A stretch of DNA of 64,000 nt from Tretioscincus oriximinensis (GCA_022410635.1 JAJVDF010000276.1:870770-934769); one strand, 5' to 3'; shown: positions 11,004-23,482, counted from the first letter of the stretch. A program made the numbers and translations. The notes: generated by a model not told the origin, from the sequence alone.

Positions 11004-12804
11004 CCTTTCTCATATAGCTGGAGGCAAATGAATGCATGTAATAAGGCAGAAACCTTTTTTTAGAAAATAAGTTATTTTCAGGCTTGTAAATTTTGAATGA
11101 AGACATGTCAACAAGAGAGAATTACCTCAGTTTTCTTCCTGGAATCCCTTCCAGTGTCCCCTCATACAAAATGAATATTGGACTGAAAAATTGTATGTGG
11201 AATTCACAGGTCTTTGACTCAAACTGCAAAGTAAAACAGAGCACAAAATAAATGTATTAAAAACCACTGTAGTCCCTGAAAGCACAGTAGAGGGGGAAAG
11301 TGGTATTTGCAGCCATGGCTAAGAGATGCACCATTATTGATGCGCCTCGCTCTTTTCTGCATCCTAAAACATGACAGTTAATGGCCAGATTTAAATGTTC
11401 TTCATGAAGCCTTTCTCAGCATTGTTTTCTCTTTGGACCAAGCAGCCTTTCCCAAGCCACAGTCATCTTGTGGAGAAAGTCTCCTTGAATGAATTCAGCC
11501 TCCACATCTGTCTTGGCATCCGTGTGAAAGTCTCTTCCCCTAGTCTCCCCAAGCAGCTTAAACAACCACTCTAACCCCTCATTCCTTACCCCACCCTTCC
11601 TCCAGCAGCCTGAATGAGACGTTGCTCCAGGAAGCCTTAAGCCGGAGAAACACTCCAAGGTCAGTGCTGAGAAACAAATTCAGACATTAGTATAAACAAA
11701 CAGCCTGTGGAAAAACAGACAGGAAATCAGGAAAGCCCCTTTTGTGACTAGACTATCAGTTTCAGTAGCATCATCCTCTGGATTTAAAGTTCTTTCTATT
11801 GCTAGGGAAAATATATAATCAAGACACCCTATAACCAAGACACGATTTCCGGCTGAGAAGAGGTCCCCCCCCCTGTCCCCCCCCCATCCTAAACCAGCAT
11901 CCCTCTCTTCTTAAAGTAAGCAGAGAGCTGTTGACTCCTGACCAGTTTCTCTCTGCTAAGAAATGCTTAAAATGAAGAACAAGAAAAATACATGTAAAAG
12001 CTACCAGGAGGTTGTTGGGGTGGAGAAGGGCAGTCAGCTTTATAAAAGAGCTTTGTGCTTCTATCATTTTTTTAAAAATGCAGTTCCAGGATTGAAGAAC
12101 ACAGATTTCTTAATATGAAAATGACAGCAAATTAGACAGAGGATAATACTTTTCCCTCTATTTAGTCCATTTGTTCAATGTATATCCTCATTGCTGGTCA
12201 TCTATAAGCATGAGAAGATCACCATTCTTTCCCATGAATTGAATTTATCTACATTTCCCAGTGAATCCTAACTTGTGGCTGGCTAACCTATAGCCAATCT
12301 ATAATCTGTCATTGGTTGCTGTTCCCCTTGTTGCCAAGCAGGGGAATTCAAGAGAAAAACTTTCACTTTTATACCTGCCTGTGTTTGCTGGGTCTCCATC
12401 CAATGTTCAACATACATATTACTAAAAAAAATGTAAAAATTGCAATTTGTTAATGAGCCTATGCCTTTTTGCAGAAGCTTGAGCAACCTGGAACATTTTA
12501 GTTTTCAGAGAAATGAGGAGAAAATCGTAGTACTGAGGCTATGCTTGAGAAACAAAAAAATAAAATTGGCAGTTCGATGAGTGGGTAGATGAAATAAAAT
12601 CCCCATTGGGGGGTAGGAAAGAAAATTCTCTGATGTTTCTACTTAAACGAGATAGGTAAGGATTTCCCCCTTCCTTTCTTGATTACAAAAAAATAACTCA
12701 TGTTCTTCCCAGTCATTCAAAGCCCACCAATGAATGGTACAACTATATTTCTATATTTCACCGTTAGCATGAAGGTAGCATCTTTATTCCATGCTATGAT
12801 TGGT
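11004..12804. other. Unique AT-rich DNA, no gene seen
   Basis: No recognisable exon or complete repeat. A segment near 12311-12385 resembles 30270-30340, suggesting a low-copy dispersed repeat. Confidence 0.4.
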
Positions 12805-13107
12805 AGAAGAAGAAGAACTTGGTTCTTATACCCCGCTTTTCTCACCTTTCAAAGGGACTCAAAGCGGCTTACAAGGATATATTTTGCCCGAAGGCTCACA
12901 TTCTATCTTCCCCACCAGGCTATGGTGGTTCCCATGTATCTACTTGCATTCAGTTGCAATTTCTTGCAATTCATGCTTTCGAATAGCTGGGTTGGCTAGA
13001 GCTACAGGCTAGTGGAAGGTGCTCACCCCTCCCCACTTCCAACACAGGGCTTCGAAACCCCATCTCCCAGACGAGAGACAAATTCCTAAGCAACTGAGCT
13101 ATCCGTA
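12805..13107 (-). mobile_element. tRNA-derived squamate SINE, full length
   Basis: Read on the minus strand, the 5' end GGATAGCTCAGTTGCTTAGG is a tRNA-like A box and GGTTTCGAAGCCC matches a B box. The body contains CTGTAGCTCTAGCCAACC and GGTGAGAAAAGCGGGGTATA, and the 3' tail is CTT repeats (12805-12816 on the plus strand as AGAAGAAGAAG). Several copies of this family are in the window, giving a clear consensus and ends. Confidence 0.9.
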
Positions 13108-13829
13108 CAGCTCCAAGGTAGGTACACAATATCAGGAACAAATTACTTAAAGGCAACAAAACTAGAATAATTAAATGATACTGCAATCGAACACTTTGGA
13201 GTCATGCCCATGAAACTAAGGTCCTGTGCATACAACATGGTAAAAAAAACTGAGCTAAGTTCTGAATTACCCCATCGCTAGACCAAGGCATACACACCTT
13301 CTTCCTTTCGCAAACACAAGATAAAGTCTTTGAACCCATGTGGACGAAATGATGAGGTGAAGTTGTGACACATGCTGAGGAGCAATTTGGCTTCAGCCAA
13401 CACTAATCACCTGACTGGTTATAGCTACATGACAATTATTTACCTCTTCCTTAGAATGAGCTTCCTCTTCAGACTACATAGCAAAGGGCAAGGATCCTCT
13501 ATTTCAGAGTGCCTGTAGCTCTCGTGAGAGAAGATGAGAGGCATGGAACACACCAGTCAATAGGGCTGCTGGAGTGCAGCTGGCCAGATATGCACAGATC
13601 AGTTCTTCTTTCGTATTCTTGGTGATGTGTGCCAGCTCCCTACGGTCTCTTTTTTAGCGAAAACCACAGGTCTCGCTAAAAAGCTCTCACCCTTTCCCCT
13701 CTCCGTATGCTCACTGCCTAAGACGGCAATGAGAATCTCATGCCTAGTCTTTCTTCATGTGAATTTCCTCCTATCCAGTGAAGAAAAGAAAGAGACGAAT
13801 CCGATTCAACCCGGCACCTTTTGAAAAGC
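13108..13829. other. No gene seen; small hairpin near 13645-13683
   Basis: TTTTTAGCGA and TCGCTAAAAA form a short inverted pair that resembles the centre of the inverted-repeat family at 35.4 and 55.4 kb. A remote relative is possible. Confidence 0.35.
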
Positions 13830-13945
13830 TGTTGGAAAATATCTGCAATCAGGAGATTTTGGTTGATCACAACTTTATTACTAATGTGTAGCGAAGCATG
13901 GAAAAAACTCCGTTGACACATACGGCAGAAGAATCATGATGGCAT
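13830..13945 (+). repeat. Dispersed repeat shared with 52825-52935
   Basis: GCAATCAGGAGATTTTGGTT, a T-rich middle, and GGCAGAAGAATCATGATGG align in order and spacing with 52825-52935. The family is unnamed. Ends are uncertain. Confidence 0.4.
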
Positions 13946-13977
13946 ATTCACAGGGCATATTCAAGGGTTCACGGTTG

Positions 13978-14125
13978 TAATTTTTCTGATTTGATCCAGT
14001 TTTTCAGGACTGAAGATAGTTTAAAAGCGTGTTGTGACCAGACCAAGCAGCACTTTTTTGGGAGAGGATCTTTTGCAAACAGAAAACCAAAAAACACAGC
14101 TGTATCCAATAGGTGATCGGTTGGT
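13978..14125. mobile_element. Family H arm followed by a segment shared with 47525-47645
   Basis: 13978-14045 carries the 3' arm of family H (GTTTTTCAGGACTGAAGATA to GTGACCAGACC). The adjoining TTTTGCAAACAGAAAACC and TGTATCCAATAGG match the block after GTGTGACCAGGACC at 47.5 kb, so the two parts recur together. Confidence 0.5.
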
Positions 14126-16357
14126 TGTGCATTATATGAGGGTTCTACAGAAAGTTCTCACATAATTCTTGATTTCCAAAGCATCCTTCAAGTATTCAAC
14201 AACATGACATCTTACAGCACAGGGGATGCTGTATGATCCAAAATACCAAACTCCAAATAGTGTTAAAAGTTTCATCTGTCCAAAGAGTGATGGCCATGGT
14301 GGATTAGCATAGATCATCATAGAAGGTTGTTCCCCTATTTTTGAATGTCACTCATACATTTTTGCCAATGCAGAGTTCTCCATACTATTCCAGCATCCTT
14401 CTCTGAATTTCACAAGGTTTCACACCCTCCAACCCCAAAAGTCAGATGACTGCTCACTGCTTCTTTACAGTGCAAACCGCTATGACACTGCCATTTTGTA
14501 TATTCCATTCTTCTAATTAAGTACATGATGTCGTAAATTGGACAGCATCAAAATATTTTCTAGAATGTATATTGTACCTATATACATTTGTTTCATCAAA
14601 TATTGTCAACTATTGTATTAGCCCGTTGCTTCGTCCGAATGTAACGGGCTCTAGCAATGGACTGAAGCAAGATTAAAATGTGACCTTGATTACATCTAAG
14701 TTTTAATCCAGCTTCACTTTATGGTAAGAGAAGGCATCACAAAATGGCAGTTTCTTTTAAAACATCAGCTTTGCTGATGGCTACTCTTCCTGGTGGAGTC
14801 CTCTTCTTCTATCCCTACATCCCTCTCTTCATTGTGTTCCTTTATCTCCTCCACTCGTATTTTTCTTTCTCTTCCTCACATTCCTGCTCTTATTTCCTGT
14901 TCCTCCTTGTATTTCACCTCCTTCCCCATGCTCTTCCTCCAGCACGACCCTGCTCTTTCCTATGACCTACTTCTGGAGATAGGCTAGAGACTTAAGTGGC
15001 AACCCTCTGCTTCTGAATTAGGTTTAACAACTAATGAGGTGGACCCACTCTCAGCTGGTTTCTTGGCAATGATACAGAAGTGGTTTGCCATTCCCTTATT
15101 TTGGGAAGAGCCTGGAGATTGAAATGGCAAACCTGTGCTTCCCAGGTAATTTGCCTACTACTGCAGTCTTGGATTTGCTGGCCTAATAGTAGTACAAACT
15201 GAGGGTTGCCAGTTGAATCTTCAGCCTCATCCAAAATGAGGTAACTGCGAATCATTTTTTCTATTTTTTCATAATATATGATGGGATGAATAAGCATTGC
15301 ATTTGACACTGATTTAAGTATAAAGTGATTTAGTAGAATTTGGAGGGAAGGTTACCTTTAAAAACATTTTGGTATTTAGAGAATCATTTTTTTAAAAAAA
15401 TAACCATACATCCCAACCTTTACATATTCAATCACAGGAGCTCAACTTCCTTCAGAAAAATGGCTACTGTGCATAGTAGGTTTGTAGTAGACCCAATGAA
15501 AAGCAGAGTAGGTGTCTCACATTCAGATACTATTTTTGTTTTTAGTGATTTTTTTTCTCAGCCAGACCTGATTTTTTTAGTTTTAGAAGAACCCAAAATA
15601 ATTACCAGACACATTCTCAGGATGACTCAGCTTCTTGAACTGAACTCAAACATGTGCTTGTCATCAGGAAATGGAGACATACAGCCCACTTTGTAGTAAA
15701 TCTTAGAATAAGCAGCTAGTCTGGGTACATAATATTCTTAATTTTGATCAGCAGAACACTCTCTGCTATAGGACTTTTAAGCTCATCTTCAGAGGAAGTT
15801 CTCTGGGAATCACTCCTAAGGGGAATGTTTTCTCATTTTCAAACTTTGTCAGACAGAAGCATTCCTATACCTAACAGGAAGTAGCTGTATTCTCTAGTCT
15901 TTCTTTGCTCTCCCTCCCTCCCTCCCTTCCTCCCACTGTGATTGGGTGAAAATGTGTTATGTGTAGAAGACAAAAGGCTTAGAGTATATCATTTGCATTT
16001 TTCTGTAGAAATGTTTTTAGCACAGGACAGGAATAATTATGGAGTACAATATTTAAAAGCCGCACACAGAAGTTTGTACTACCTCAGAATGGCATGTGGA
16101 TGGACAGCAGGTTCCTAACCTATTTCTAGAAAAAGGCCTAGTGCATTTAAAGCTTTAAACTGAAAAGTCCTAGGTAATATCTGATATTCTTAGGCACCGT
16201 TCAGACTGACCCCAGGAAATAATTCCCCCTATATTGTATCTGGGCGTGAAATGGGTCAACAACTTTGCACTTAAGCAAAAAGATCTGAATAAGATTCAGC
16301 CATTGAGCTGCAAGTTTCTGGACTGAATGACCTGCTGTGAATGAATGAGGGGCTGTT
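14126..16357. other. Mostly unique DNA, no gene seen
   Basis: Contains a SINE-like fragment near 15049-15100 (CAGAAGTGGTTTGCCATTCC) and C/T-rich runs near 14860-14945 and 15908-15935. No supported coding region. Confidence 0.35.
14617..14655 (+). repeat. Short hairpin followed by CTAG
   Basis: AGCCCGTT and AACGGGCT form an 8-bp stem followed closely by CTAG, which recalls a Helitron 3' end (hairpin then CTRR). No Helitron 5' end was found, so this is only a suggestion. Confidence 0.25.
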
Positions 16358-16555
16358 ATCTTAAGAATATAAGAAGATCCTTGCTGAATTGGGCCAAAGA
16401 CTCCCTAGTCCAGCATTCTGTCTCACACAGTGGCCCATCAAATGCACCTGGGCAGCCTCAAGCAGAAGAAGGCAAAACCCTCACCTGTTCTCAATTCCCT
16501 GAAAATGGTACTTCACGAATACTGCCTGTTGCTCCATCTTAGAGGCAGTATCATG
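16358..16555 (-). mobile_element. CR1 LINE 3' UTR fragment
   Basis: The minus-strand tail is CTTATATTCTTAAG at about 16358-16371, followed by the common CR1 block (CAGCATTCTGTCTCACACAG on the plus strand) and the CTGTTGCTCCATC region. It is truncated at about 16555 and has more mismatches than the copy at 31.6 kb, so it is probably older. Confidence 0.85.
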
Positions 16556-16911
16556 TATCTTGTCCAATTCTACCATGGGAGGGGGAGCTGCCTGGGTCTA
16601 TCTGGACTGGAAAGTTGCAGTCAATCCACTTGTGAACTAGGCTTCATTTTGATTGATTGCTTAATGTATCTCCAAGCCAAAATGCAAAATATATATTTTG
16701 GAATTAAGTTTGGATGTTCCAGATATTCCGGAATTTTCAAAAATAATAGAATAAGTGATTTCTAAATGCAGTCTGAGATATTCATTTACTGGCAAAAAAG
16801 AAAAGAAAAAGAAAAAGGGTCTTTTTGTGTTTTATTCCTTGCTCAGGATTTCAGATTGCAAAGAAGCATCGTATGACCCCCACCCCCACCAAGGTTCACA
16901 CAACAGATATT

Positions 16912-17100
16912 CCAGCAAAGGAGCTCGCAGCACTTTGAGACTAACTTGAGAAAAGTGGTTGGCATAAGCTTTCGTAGACACGTCTACTTCCGTGTCTACG
17001 AAAGCTTATGCCAACCACTTTTCTCAAGTTAGTCTCAAAGTGCTGCNAGCTCCTTTGCTGGACTTTCTGCTAGACTAACACGGCTATTTCTCTGAAATTG
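16912..17100. mobile_element. Penelope-like element insertion, two copies head to head
   Basis: A minus-strand fragment (16912-16985) abuts a plus-strand fragment (about 16990-17100), giving a near-perfect palindrome around CGTGTCTACGAAAGCTTATG. The plus half ends TAACACGGCTATTTCTCTGA, the 3' end seen in the other copies. Direct repeats of 12 bp, ACAACAGATATT, lie at 16900-16911 and 17101-17112. An unresolved base lies at 17047. There is no coding sequence. The near identity of the arms fits either a recent insertion or arms copied in one event. Confidence 0.88.
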
Positions 17101-17112
17101 ACAACAGATATT

Positions 17113-18895
17113 ATATTTGATATGCTCAGTTCAAACTGTGATGACCTGGGCTTGAAGCATTGGCATGGTTATGTTTCTTTCTTGCCTAACCTCATTCTGA
17201 AGTAAAAAAATACAACAAGCCTGAAACTGGAATAAAAAGAAAATCAATCCATTTCCGAACTCCGGATACGTCTTTTTCTAGGAAGCTGTCTAGCTTAGCC
17301 CAAAGTCTAGTCAGTTTTCACACTAATTGCCAGTGCTTACACTGACAGGGCAAAGCTGACTGAAATCCAGCTGCAAGTGATTAGATATGTGAATTGTGGA
17401 CAGTGTAGAAGTTCCTTAGCTTATAGTGCTTGACTGCATGTTATATCCTTCTCTGAGAGTGCAGCAAACATCACTTTGTTTCATTAGGTCAATTACTTTT
17501 TTTATGAGGCCAATTTAAAAATACAGGTAGTAAGAGAACAGCAGCTGTCCTTTTGCTTTGACATTCTCCTCAAGGGTATGCTGTTTCTCTTTGCATTGTT
17601 ACATACAACCCCCTTAGTAAAGCTTCACAATACTAAAGTATGAACCCACTCTTCTGAGTGGTTGTTCTCCAGTGAGTATTTATTACATTCACATAAACGG
17701 TAGTAATTAGTTAACAGTAATCACAGATGGACATTTAAAAATTAGCAGCAGCTAATGCTTTTCCTTCAGTCAGCTGAGAATTTCAAAATCAGAAATGGTC
17801 TACTGTTAGTTAATACCACTACATATATTTTATTTTAGATTGGTATACAAGCATGTGGGATTTAACCGTAAGTTTTCTTTAAATTGAAGCCTTTCTCAGT
17901 CCATAGAAATCAGTTGGATTTTCAGCTTTTCTACAGATTTTACTTTCCTGACTGAACTACCCAGTGTTTGGATAATCTTAGTCCTGAGTTTGTTTCTGCT
18001 GCAAGAAATAAACTGACTAAGAACAAAGTCTCAGACTTATGAGACTTCAGCATGATGCTAGCGGCATGGTTCTGATGTTGTCCTCCCCGCTCTTTTGACA
18101 GCCATGGTGCAACATGGCCAGGATCTTCCTTGCTTCACCCTTGGAGGAGCTCATCTGTCTCCTTATGATCTTTTCTCCTATGGAGGACAGCCTGGAGAAT
18201 GACCATCTGAATTGTCCTGCTATTGCTACAAGTTTGGTAAAAGATTATGATAACCATCATATCATTTTGGGCTGGAATTTTTTTATCAGACTGGCACCAT
18301 TTTCTACAGTATGTATCTATGGGTCATGTGTGGAAGTTACCAAAACTGTTTAGAGGTTGTGATACCTTAATCATATCTGAATTGTGGAGCCACCTTGAGA
18401 TAATCATCCAAGCTTTACATCCTGCTGCCTCTGCTCTCAGTCATGTGAACACTTGGCTATCAAATTTGGGGTTAGCAAACAGAAGAAATGTCCCACGAGT
18501 AATTTCCGGTGTTTGAAGACACAAGATCACCAAGAATAAGAAGGTAGACAACTAAGGAGACCCAATCAGGCATGACTACGAGAAGACTAGAAACAGATAT
18601 AAAGAGAACATCTGCTTACCGTTTTTAGTTGTCAGAGTCTTTACTGAAGTCCACTAAAAAAATGATTGCTCATTGCTTCAGAGGTTTCAAGTTTAAATGA
18701 CAGAATGAAATAATCAGAAGTTGAAAAGATTCTAGAAAGAGCCACATGTTGCAAAGTGATTGGGCTAGGGCCCATTTATAAAAGACTAGTATGCTTGCCG
18801 CAATAGTTCTGATTTAGTTGTTCAATGAAGAGTTTTTCAATAAATCACTTTCTTAATAATGCTAATGGTGTGATTCTTCTGGAACTTCCAGATAG
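17113..18895. other. Unique DNA, no gene seen
   Basis: About 1.8 kb of unassigned sequence. Open frames at 18114-18516 show no domain I recognise. Confidence 0.4.
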
Positions 18896-19195
18896 GCATG
18901 AATGGCTCAGTTGCTTAGGAAACCATTTCTCCTCTGAGAGATCAGATTTCAAAGCCCTGAGTCGGACATGGGGAGGGGTGAGCACCTTCCACTAGCCTGT
19001 AGCTCTAGCCAACCCAGCTATTCGAAACCATGAATTGCAAGAAATTGTAACTGACTGCAAGTAGATACATGGGAACCACCACAGTCTGGTGGAAAAGATA
19101 GAATGTAAGCCTTCAGGTGAAAAAAAAACCTTGTAAGCTGCTTTGAGTCCCTTTGAAAGGTGAGAAAAGCGGGGTATAAGGACCCAGTTCTTCAG
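18896..19195 (+). mobile_element. tRNA-derived squamate SINE
   Basis: Begins GGCATGAATGGCTCAGTTGC (A-box-like) and continues through the shared body to AAAAGCGGGGTATAAGGACC and a short tail. The B-box region (TTTCAAAGCCC) is altered relative to the 12.8-kb copy. Confidence 0.88.
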
Positions 19196-20699
19196 TTCTA
19201 TCACTCTAGCGCGTTTAGGAGCTTAGAGCAGGATTATAACTGGGTGGATTCCTTCAGACACCACATTGGTTCAGCATATCTACTCTACCAGAGATAGCAG
19301 AGCTGGTAGGCCCTGTATCTTTGAATGTTCACTACAGCACTAGAATGGTACCATGTGAGTGTAGTCATTGGTGTAGAGTCTATCATCTTAAAGAAAGCAA
19401 GATTGCCTCTCCTATCTTGCCCCTTGAAGTGGCTAATAATAGTCTGAAAATCATAATTACCTTCACAGAAAGCCCAACTTGAAATGTCTTCAATATATAG
19501 ATACAAGGAAATTTAGGTCCATTTGGAGTTTGGGCAGAGCACAGTTCTCTCACTCCTATGGAGGTCTATACGAACTGAAGAGTCATTTACAGGCAAATTA
19601 TGGTGCACACTGAGGAGATTTAAAATAAGAAAAGAAACCTCGGAAAATCATTTTTCTGAACAAAAGAACATAAAATCATTAATAGAATAGGATTTGAAAG
19701 AAACGTAACATCTGAGTTTTATTTTTAAGCACAATGAACTTAATACCGAATAAGGCCTAATTTCTGTTTGTTCATGTTCTGCTTTGTATAATAAAATTTG
19801 CTTCATATAAAGATCATAATGAAGCTGACTGTCCCCTGACTCATATCTGAAAAGTAGTTGGACAATTTCTGCTTTGATGAGCACCTTTCTTGACTTAAAA
19901 ATAGGTAAAGCCTTCTGGGTAGAAGGGTATAAACTTAACTGAAAAAGGAAAGATGAGGGAATAGAAATAATATTGAGTAGGTTTAGTTTTCTTCCAAAGG
20001 GTTTTAAATAATTGAAAATCCAAACTAATAGACCAGTGTCATAAAATTACAGTAACTTTACAGAGAATATAGAAGAGATTTCTTTGAGTAACCTAAGGAA
20101 TAGGATCTCTGAAAATCTTTTTCACATCCACATTTGCCTGTTTCGATCTCAATAGAATAATTAAGCCAAAATTATCTCAAAAGGAAGTAATATAAACCTC
20201 TTTGAAAACGTAAAACATAAAAGAACTGAGTTTAAAACTCATCTGTTTTAAAGGTATAATGCGGGTGAGGGCATTTTCATAGGCAGAGACAAAACTGAAA
20301 TTGAATAATGATTTGTATTATATGTAACACTTCTACTCCGGCTGATATTAATGAGTACAGACACTGTTCTGTTCAGGTTACAAAAGCAATGTGTATATAT
20401 ATATATATATATATGCATTTCTTAAAATTCTGGTAAAAACAAATCAGGTTTATCTGATCATTAATTTTATCAAAATCATAACTTTCACCAAAAATTCACT
20501 CGCAATTATATTTCTTGTGTGTTCTTCCTACATGCTTTACACCTGTAGTTGTTTCATTCATTTGCAAGAATAAACAAATTTATTTCACTTTTCTGTAAGT
20601 TCTGATGCTTACAGAAAGTTTCTCCAGAGCATGATGATCCATAAAACACTCTATAACTTTCAACAAAATCTGCCAAATTAGAGGAGTAAGTTTGAGAAT
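19196..20699. other. Unique AT-rich DNA, no gene seen
   Basis: Nothing supported except the TA run listed separately. Confidence 0.4.
20391..20414. repeat. (TA)n microsatellite
   Basis: GTG followed by uninterrupted TA dinucleotides. Confidence 0.9.
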
Positions 20700-20707
20700 C
20701 TTTTTGC

Positions 20708-21000
20708 CGGGGATCCTCAAACTTTTTAAACAGGGGGCCAGTTCACTGTTCCTCAGACTGCTGGAGGGCTGGACTATAGTTTTTAAAAAACTATGAGCAA
20801 ATTCCTAGTTTTGGGGCTGCCTAGTGTCAGGAAGTGCACATTTTGCGCAAGCGCTATTGAAAAAGCAAGGGGTGTGTTACTGTGAGACCAGGACTAGTCA
20901 GCTCCTAATCAGGACAGCGGTGGCACCAACATCTTGTGGGCAGGATAATTGTCCTCGGCGGGCCACATATGGTCTGGGGGCCGTAATTTGAGGATCCCTG
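20708..21000. mobile_element. Non-autonomous hAT-like element, about 293 bp
   Basis: Termini CGGGGATCCTCAAACT and AATTTGAGGATCCCTG are inverted repeats. Flanks CTTTTTGC (20700-20707) and CTTTATAC (21001-21008) match at 6 of 8 positions, fitting a decayed 8-bp hAT duplication. The interior includes AGGGGGCCAG and GCGGGCCACATATGG and has no transposase. Confidence 0.82.
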
Positions 21001-21008
21001 CTTTATAC

Positions 21009-22768
21009 CATACAAAAGAGACCATAATGGTAACTTGGCACACTTTTTAAAGTTTTGTTTTGCTTTCTGATTGTTTCGGAGTTAAGGTCTTCTGCAAGCA
21101 GTTAGCACAACCAAAGTGTTAACATTGCAAATCGCTTAACTATTCTCATTTTTGAGCTGTAGAAACATTATTAGAAGAAGTTAAAATGCTATATTCTAGT
21201 CTTTCTGTGTTTTATGTCATGTGACATGTTTTCACTTGGGCGCACTGAGGGAGGGGCATGTAGAAAATAGAATGGTCAGAATACAGTTTTCACATTTCCT
21301 ACTCCTAGGTTTGGAGCTGGAATGAAAAATGCAGGAAACATTTCCCCCATCCAGTGGATGGGAATGGTTCCTAATAACTATTTTTAATGTTGAGAAAAAG
21401 GCTCATATACAATAGAACTGTTCTTAAATGAAGGATAAGTCTAAGGGCTGGTAAGATAAGATAAATGTGAATGTTTACAGAAAAGTGAAAAGAGAGGGGG
21501 GAATAAACATTGTATGGACTGAAATGTATTGAAATGGAAAAAAAAACCAAACTATTTTATACAAAAAAGTACAAATGGCTGTGGAAGTAACACTGCTTCT
21601 GGTGGTTTCACATTACTTTTATTACTCTGTACTATGATGTCACAATTATGTTGTCATGTGACATATCTGCACTGTCATGCAGCCTATCCTTGGCTATTAC
21701 TTTTTAGTTTAGTGATGCCTTTTAATAAGATTCCTGAAAGAAGCGTTGTATGTTTAAGAATGGTTTTGGAGTAATTGGACAATGGCAGAGAAGTTGGGGC
21801 AGATCCTTAAGACTATTTTCTTTTCATTTTTTCAGAAAAAGACTCTGATAACCCAAGATACCTAGATTCATGAGGTGGAGCTCAGGGCACAACATTCTCA
21901 GTCGTGGTCCCCAGGTTTTGGATCAATTTTTCTGTGGAATGAACAATGAATGTGTGGCATTGAGCAGACACTGTGCTCTCAGGACATATACAAAGCAGTG
22001 TGGTGAAAATTGCACCTAGAGCAAGTTTTGGAGTTCCATGCATCTTTTTATTGCAATGCACTTCCATCACCCAGCAATATCATTTATCCCTATTACCTGA
22101 CAATTTGACGTCGCCAACAATCCATCTATCTTACAACATAATGTAGTCTACTATCCTGCAAAATAGTTTTGCTCCTTGCAGGCTCTTTTGCAGATGTGTG
22201 GGAGGAACAATATTTGTTCTTTTTAAATAAAAAGAAATAATATATTTTTTAACTCGCAGAACTGTTCCTATTTAGTGATCTCCCCATCCTACAGCCTTCA
22301 GTAGTAGCAGAGATCTTTTGTCCTCCAAGCTCTAAGTGTTCCTTTCATTGGGTGTTGGAAATAGCCCTGCGTGACTTGAATAGCCATATCTCCCACTCAA
22401 AGGATATAGGAGTTTAGTTTACATACCCAAATGCTTAGGGTTTTTTTTTTTTAAAAAATAAAAATCCTATGCCTAAAATAGGCATGGCAGTTTTCATTGT
22501 ATCTTGGGGCCTCCACATACCCTTTCTACTAAGGTGATTGAATTCTGGAAATCTGACTTGTTTTGATCAGCTTTCCATTTCCAATTGCAGCCCAGAAGGT
22601 GGAAAGAAGAGGTGCAGATAGCATACGGTTACCATAAAGAAGCTGGAATAAAACATTGCACCATTAATGATTATAGAAAAGAGGAATTTTTATCAGGTAT
22701 CGCTTATAACTCCTTCAGCATCTTGGGGGTTGGGGGGAGAATCACTTTTCCACAAACATTAAAGGTAC
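21009..22768. other. Unique AT-rich DNA, no gene seen
   Basis: No repeat ends or coding domains recognised. Confidence 0.4.
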
Positions 22769-23056
22769 TAAGTTTTAACCTGCAAAGGAGCTAGCAGACT
22801 AACTAGAGAAAAGTGGTTGGCATAAGCTTTTGTAGACAGGTCTACTTCTTCAGATGCTGAGGGACTAATGTCAGGGTCAGGTATTTATAGGAAAATGTGT
22901 ATGGGAGAAGACAAAGCATATGCAACTGTAGGGAGGTGTTGAATTGCAGGTAGAAAAACAGGTAAATAGCAGGAACTAATCTCCTTGTGTGAAAAAGTCC
23001 CTGGGGCAACAAGGGGCAATGTCTAGTAGAGAAGCAATTCCTTTGTAGTTTCTTTG

Positions 23057-23182
23057 TTCAAGAACTACAAAGGAAGGTTTGAAAGAGAAGCAGCAGAACT
23101 TGAATACATTCACAAGTTCCAGGCCATCAACAAAGGACTTAACAGAGACAATGGTTTCCTGGCCAACTATACATTTTTATGA
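23057..23182 (+). pseudogene. PLE protein C-terminus, 41 residues to the stop codon
   Basis: This frame reads REAAELEYIHKFQAINKGLN and then RDNGFLANYT, ending at TGA 23180-23182. In PLEs that encode a GIY-YIG endonuclease after the reverse transcriptase, a block with ELE..., INxGLNRD and a final HYT or similar lies at the extreme C-terminus, and this matches it. The reverse transcriptase and GIY-YIG motifs are absent because the copy begins inside this block, where the inverted arm joins. There is no start codon, so it is a fragment. An older relative is at about 32380-32435. Confidence 0.8.
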
Positions 23183-23384
23183 TACCTGTTAAGTACTTGA
23201 TTGCTTCTCTACTAGACATTGCCCCTTGTTGCCCCAGGGACTTTTTCACACAAGGAGATTAGTTCCTGCTATTTACCTGTTTTTCTACCTGCAATTCAAC
23301 ACCTCCCTACAGTTGCATATTTTTTGTCTTCTCCCATACACATTTTCCTATAAATACCTGACCCTGACATTAGTCCCTTAGCAT

Positions 23385-23420
23385 CTGAAGAAGTAGACCT
23401 GTCTACGAAAGCTTATGCCA
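23385..23420 (+). ncRNA. Hammerhead-ribozyme-like motif in PLE
   Basis: The order CTGAAGA (23385-23391), AGTAGACCTGTCTAC (stem II, GTAGA/TCTAC with loop CCTG), GAAA (23407-23410) and GCTTATGC (short stem III) follows the conserved hammerhead core CUGANGA, stem II, GAAA. Two departures: an extra A between CTGAAGA and stem II, and C instead of U at the position expected to pair with the last A of GAAA. Hammerhead motifs are established in PLE terminal repeats. Activity here is unproven and may be lost. Confidence 0.55.
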
Positions 23421-23482
23421 ACCACTTTTCTCTAGTTAGTCTCAAAGTGTTGCTAGCTCCTTTGCTGGACTTTCTGCTAGAC

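Noticed and set aside
13978..14125. Independent new transposon
   Set aside because: Part of it is a family H arm, and I cannot define both ends of the remainder.
22782..23465. Long inverted repeat as a CRISPR-like or phage attachment structure
   Set aside because: The arms are PLE ends with target duplications in a vertebrate genome.
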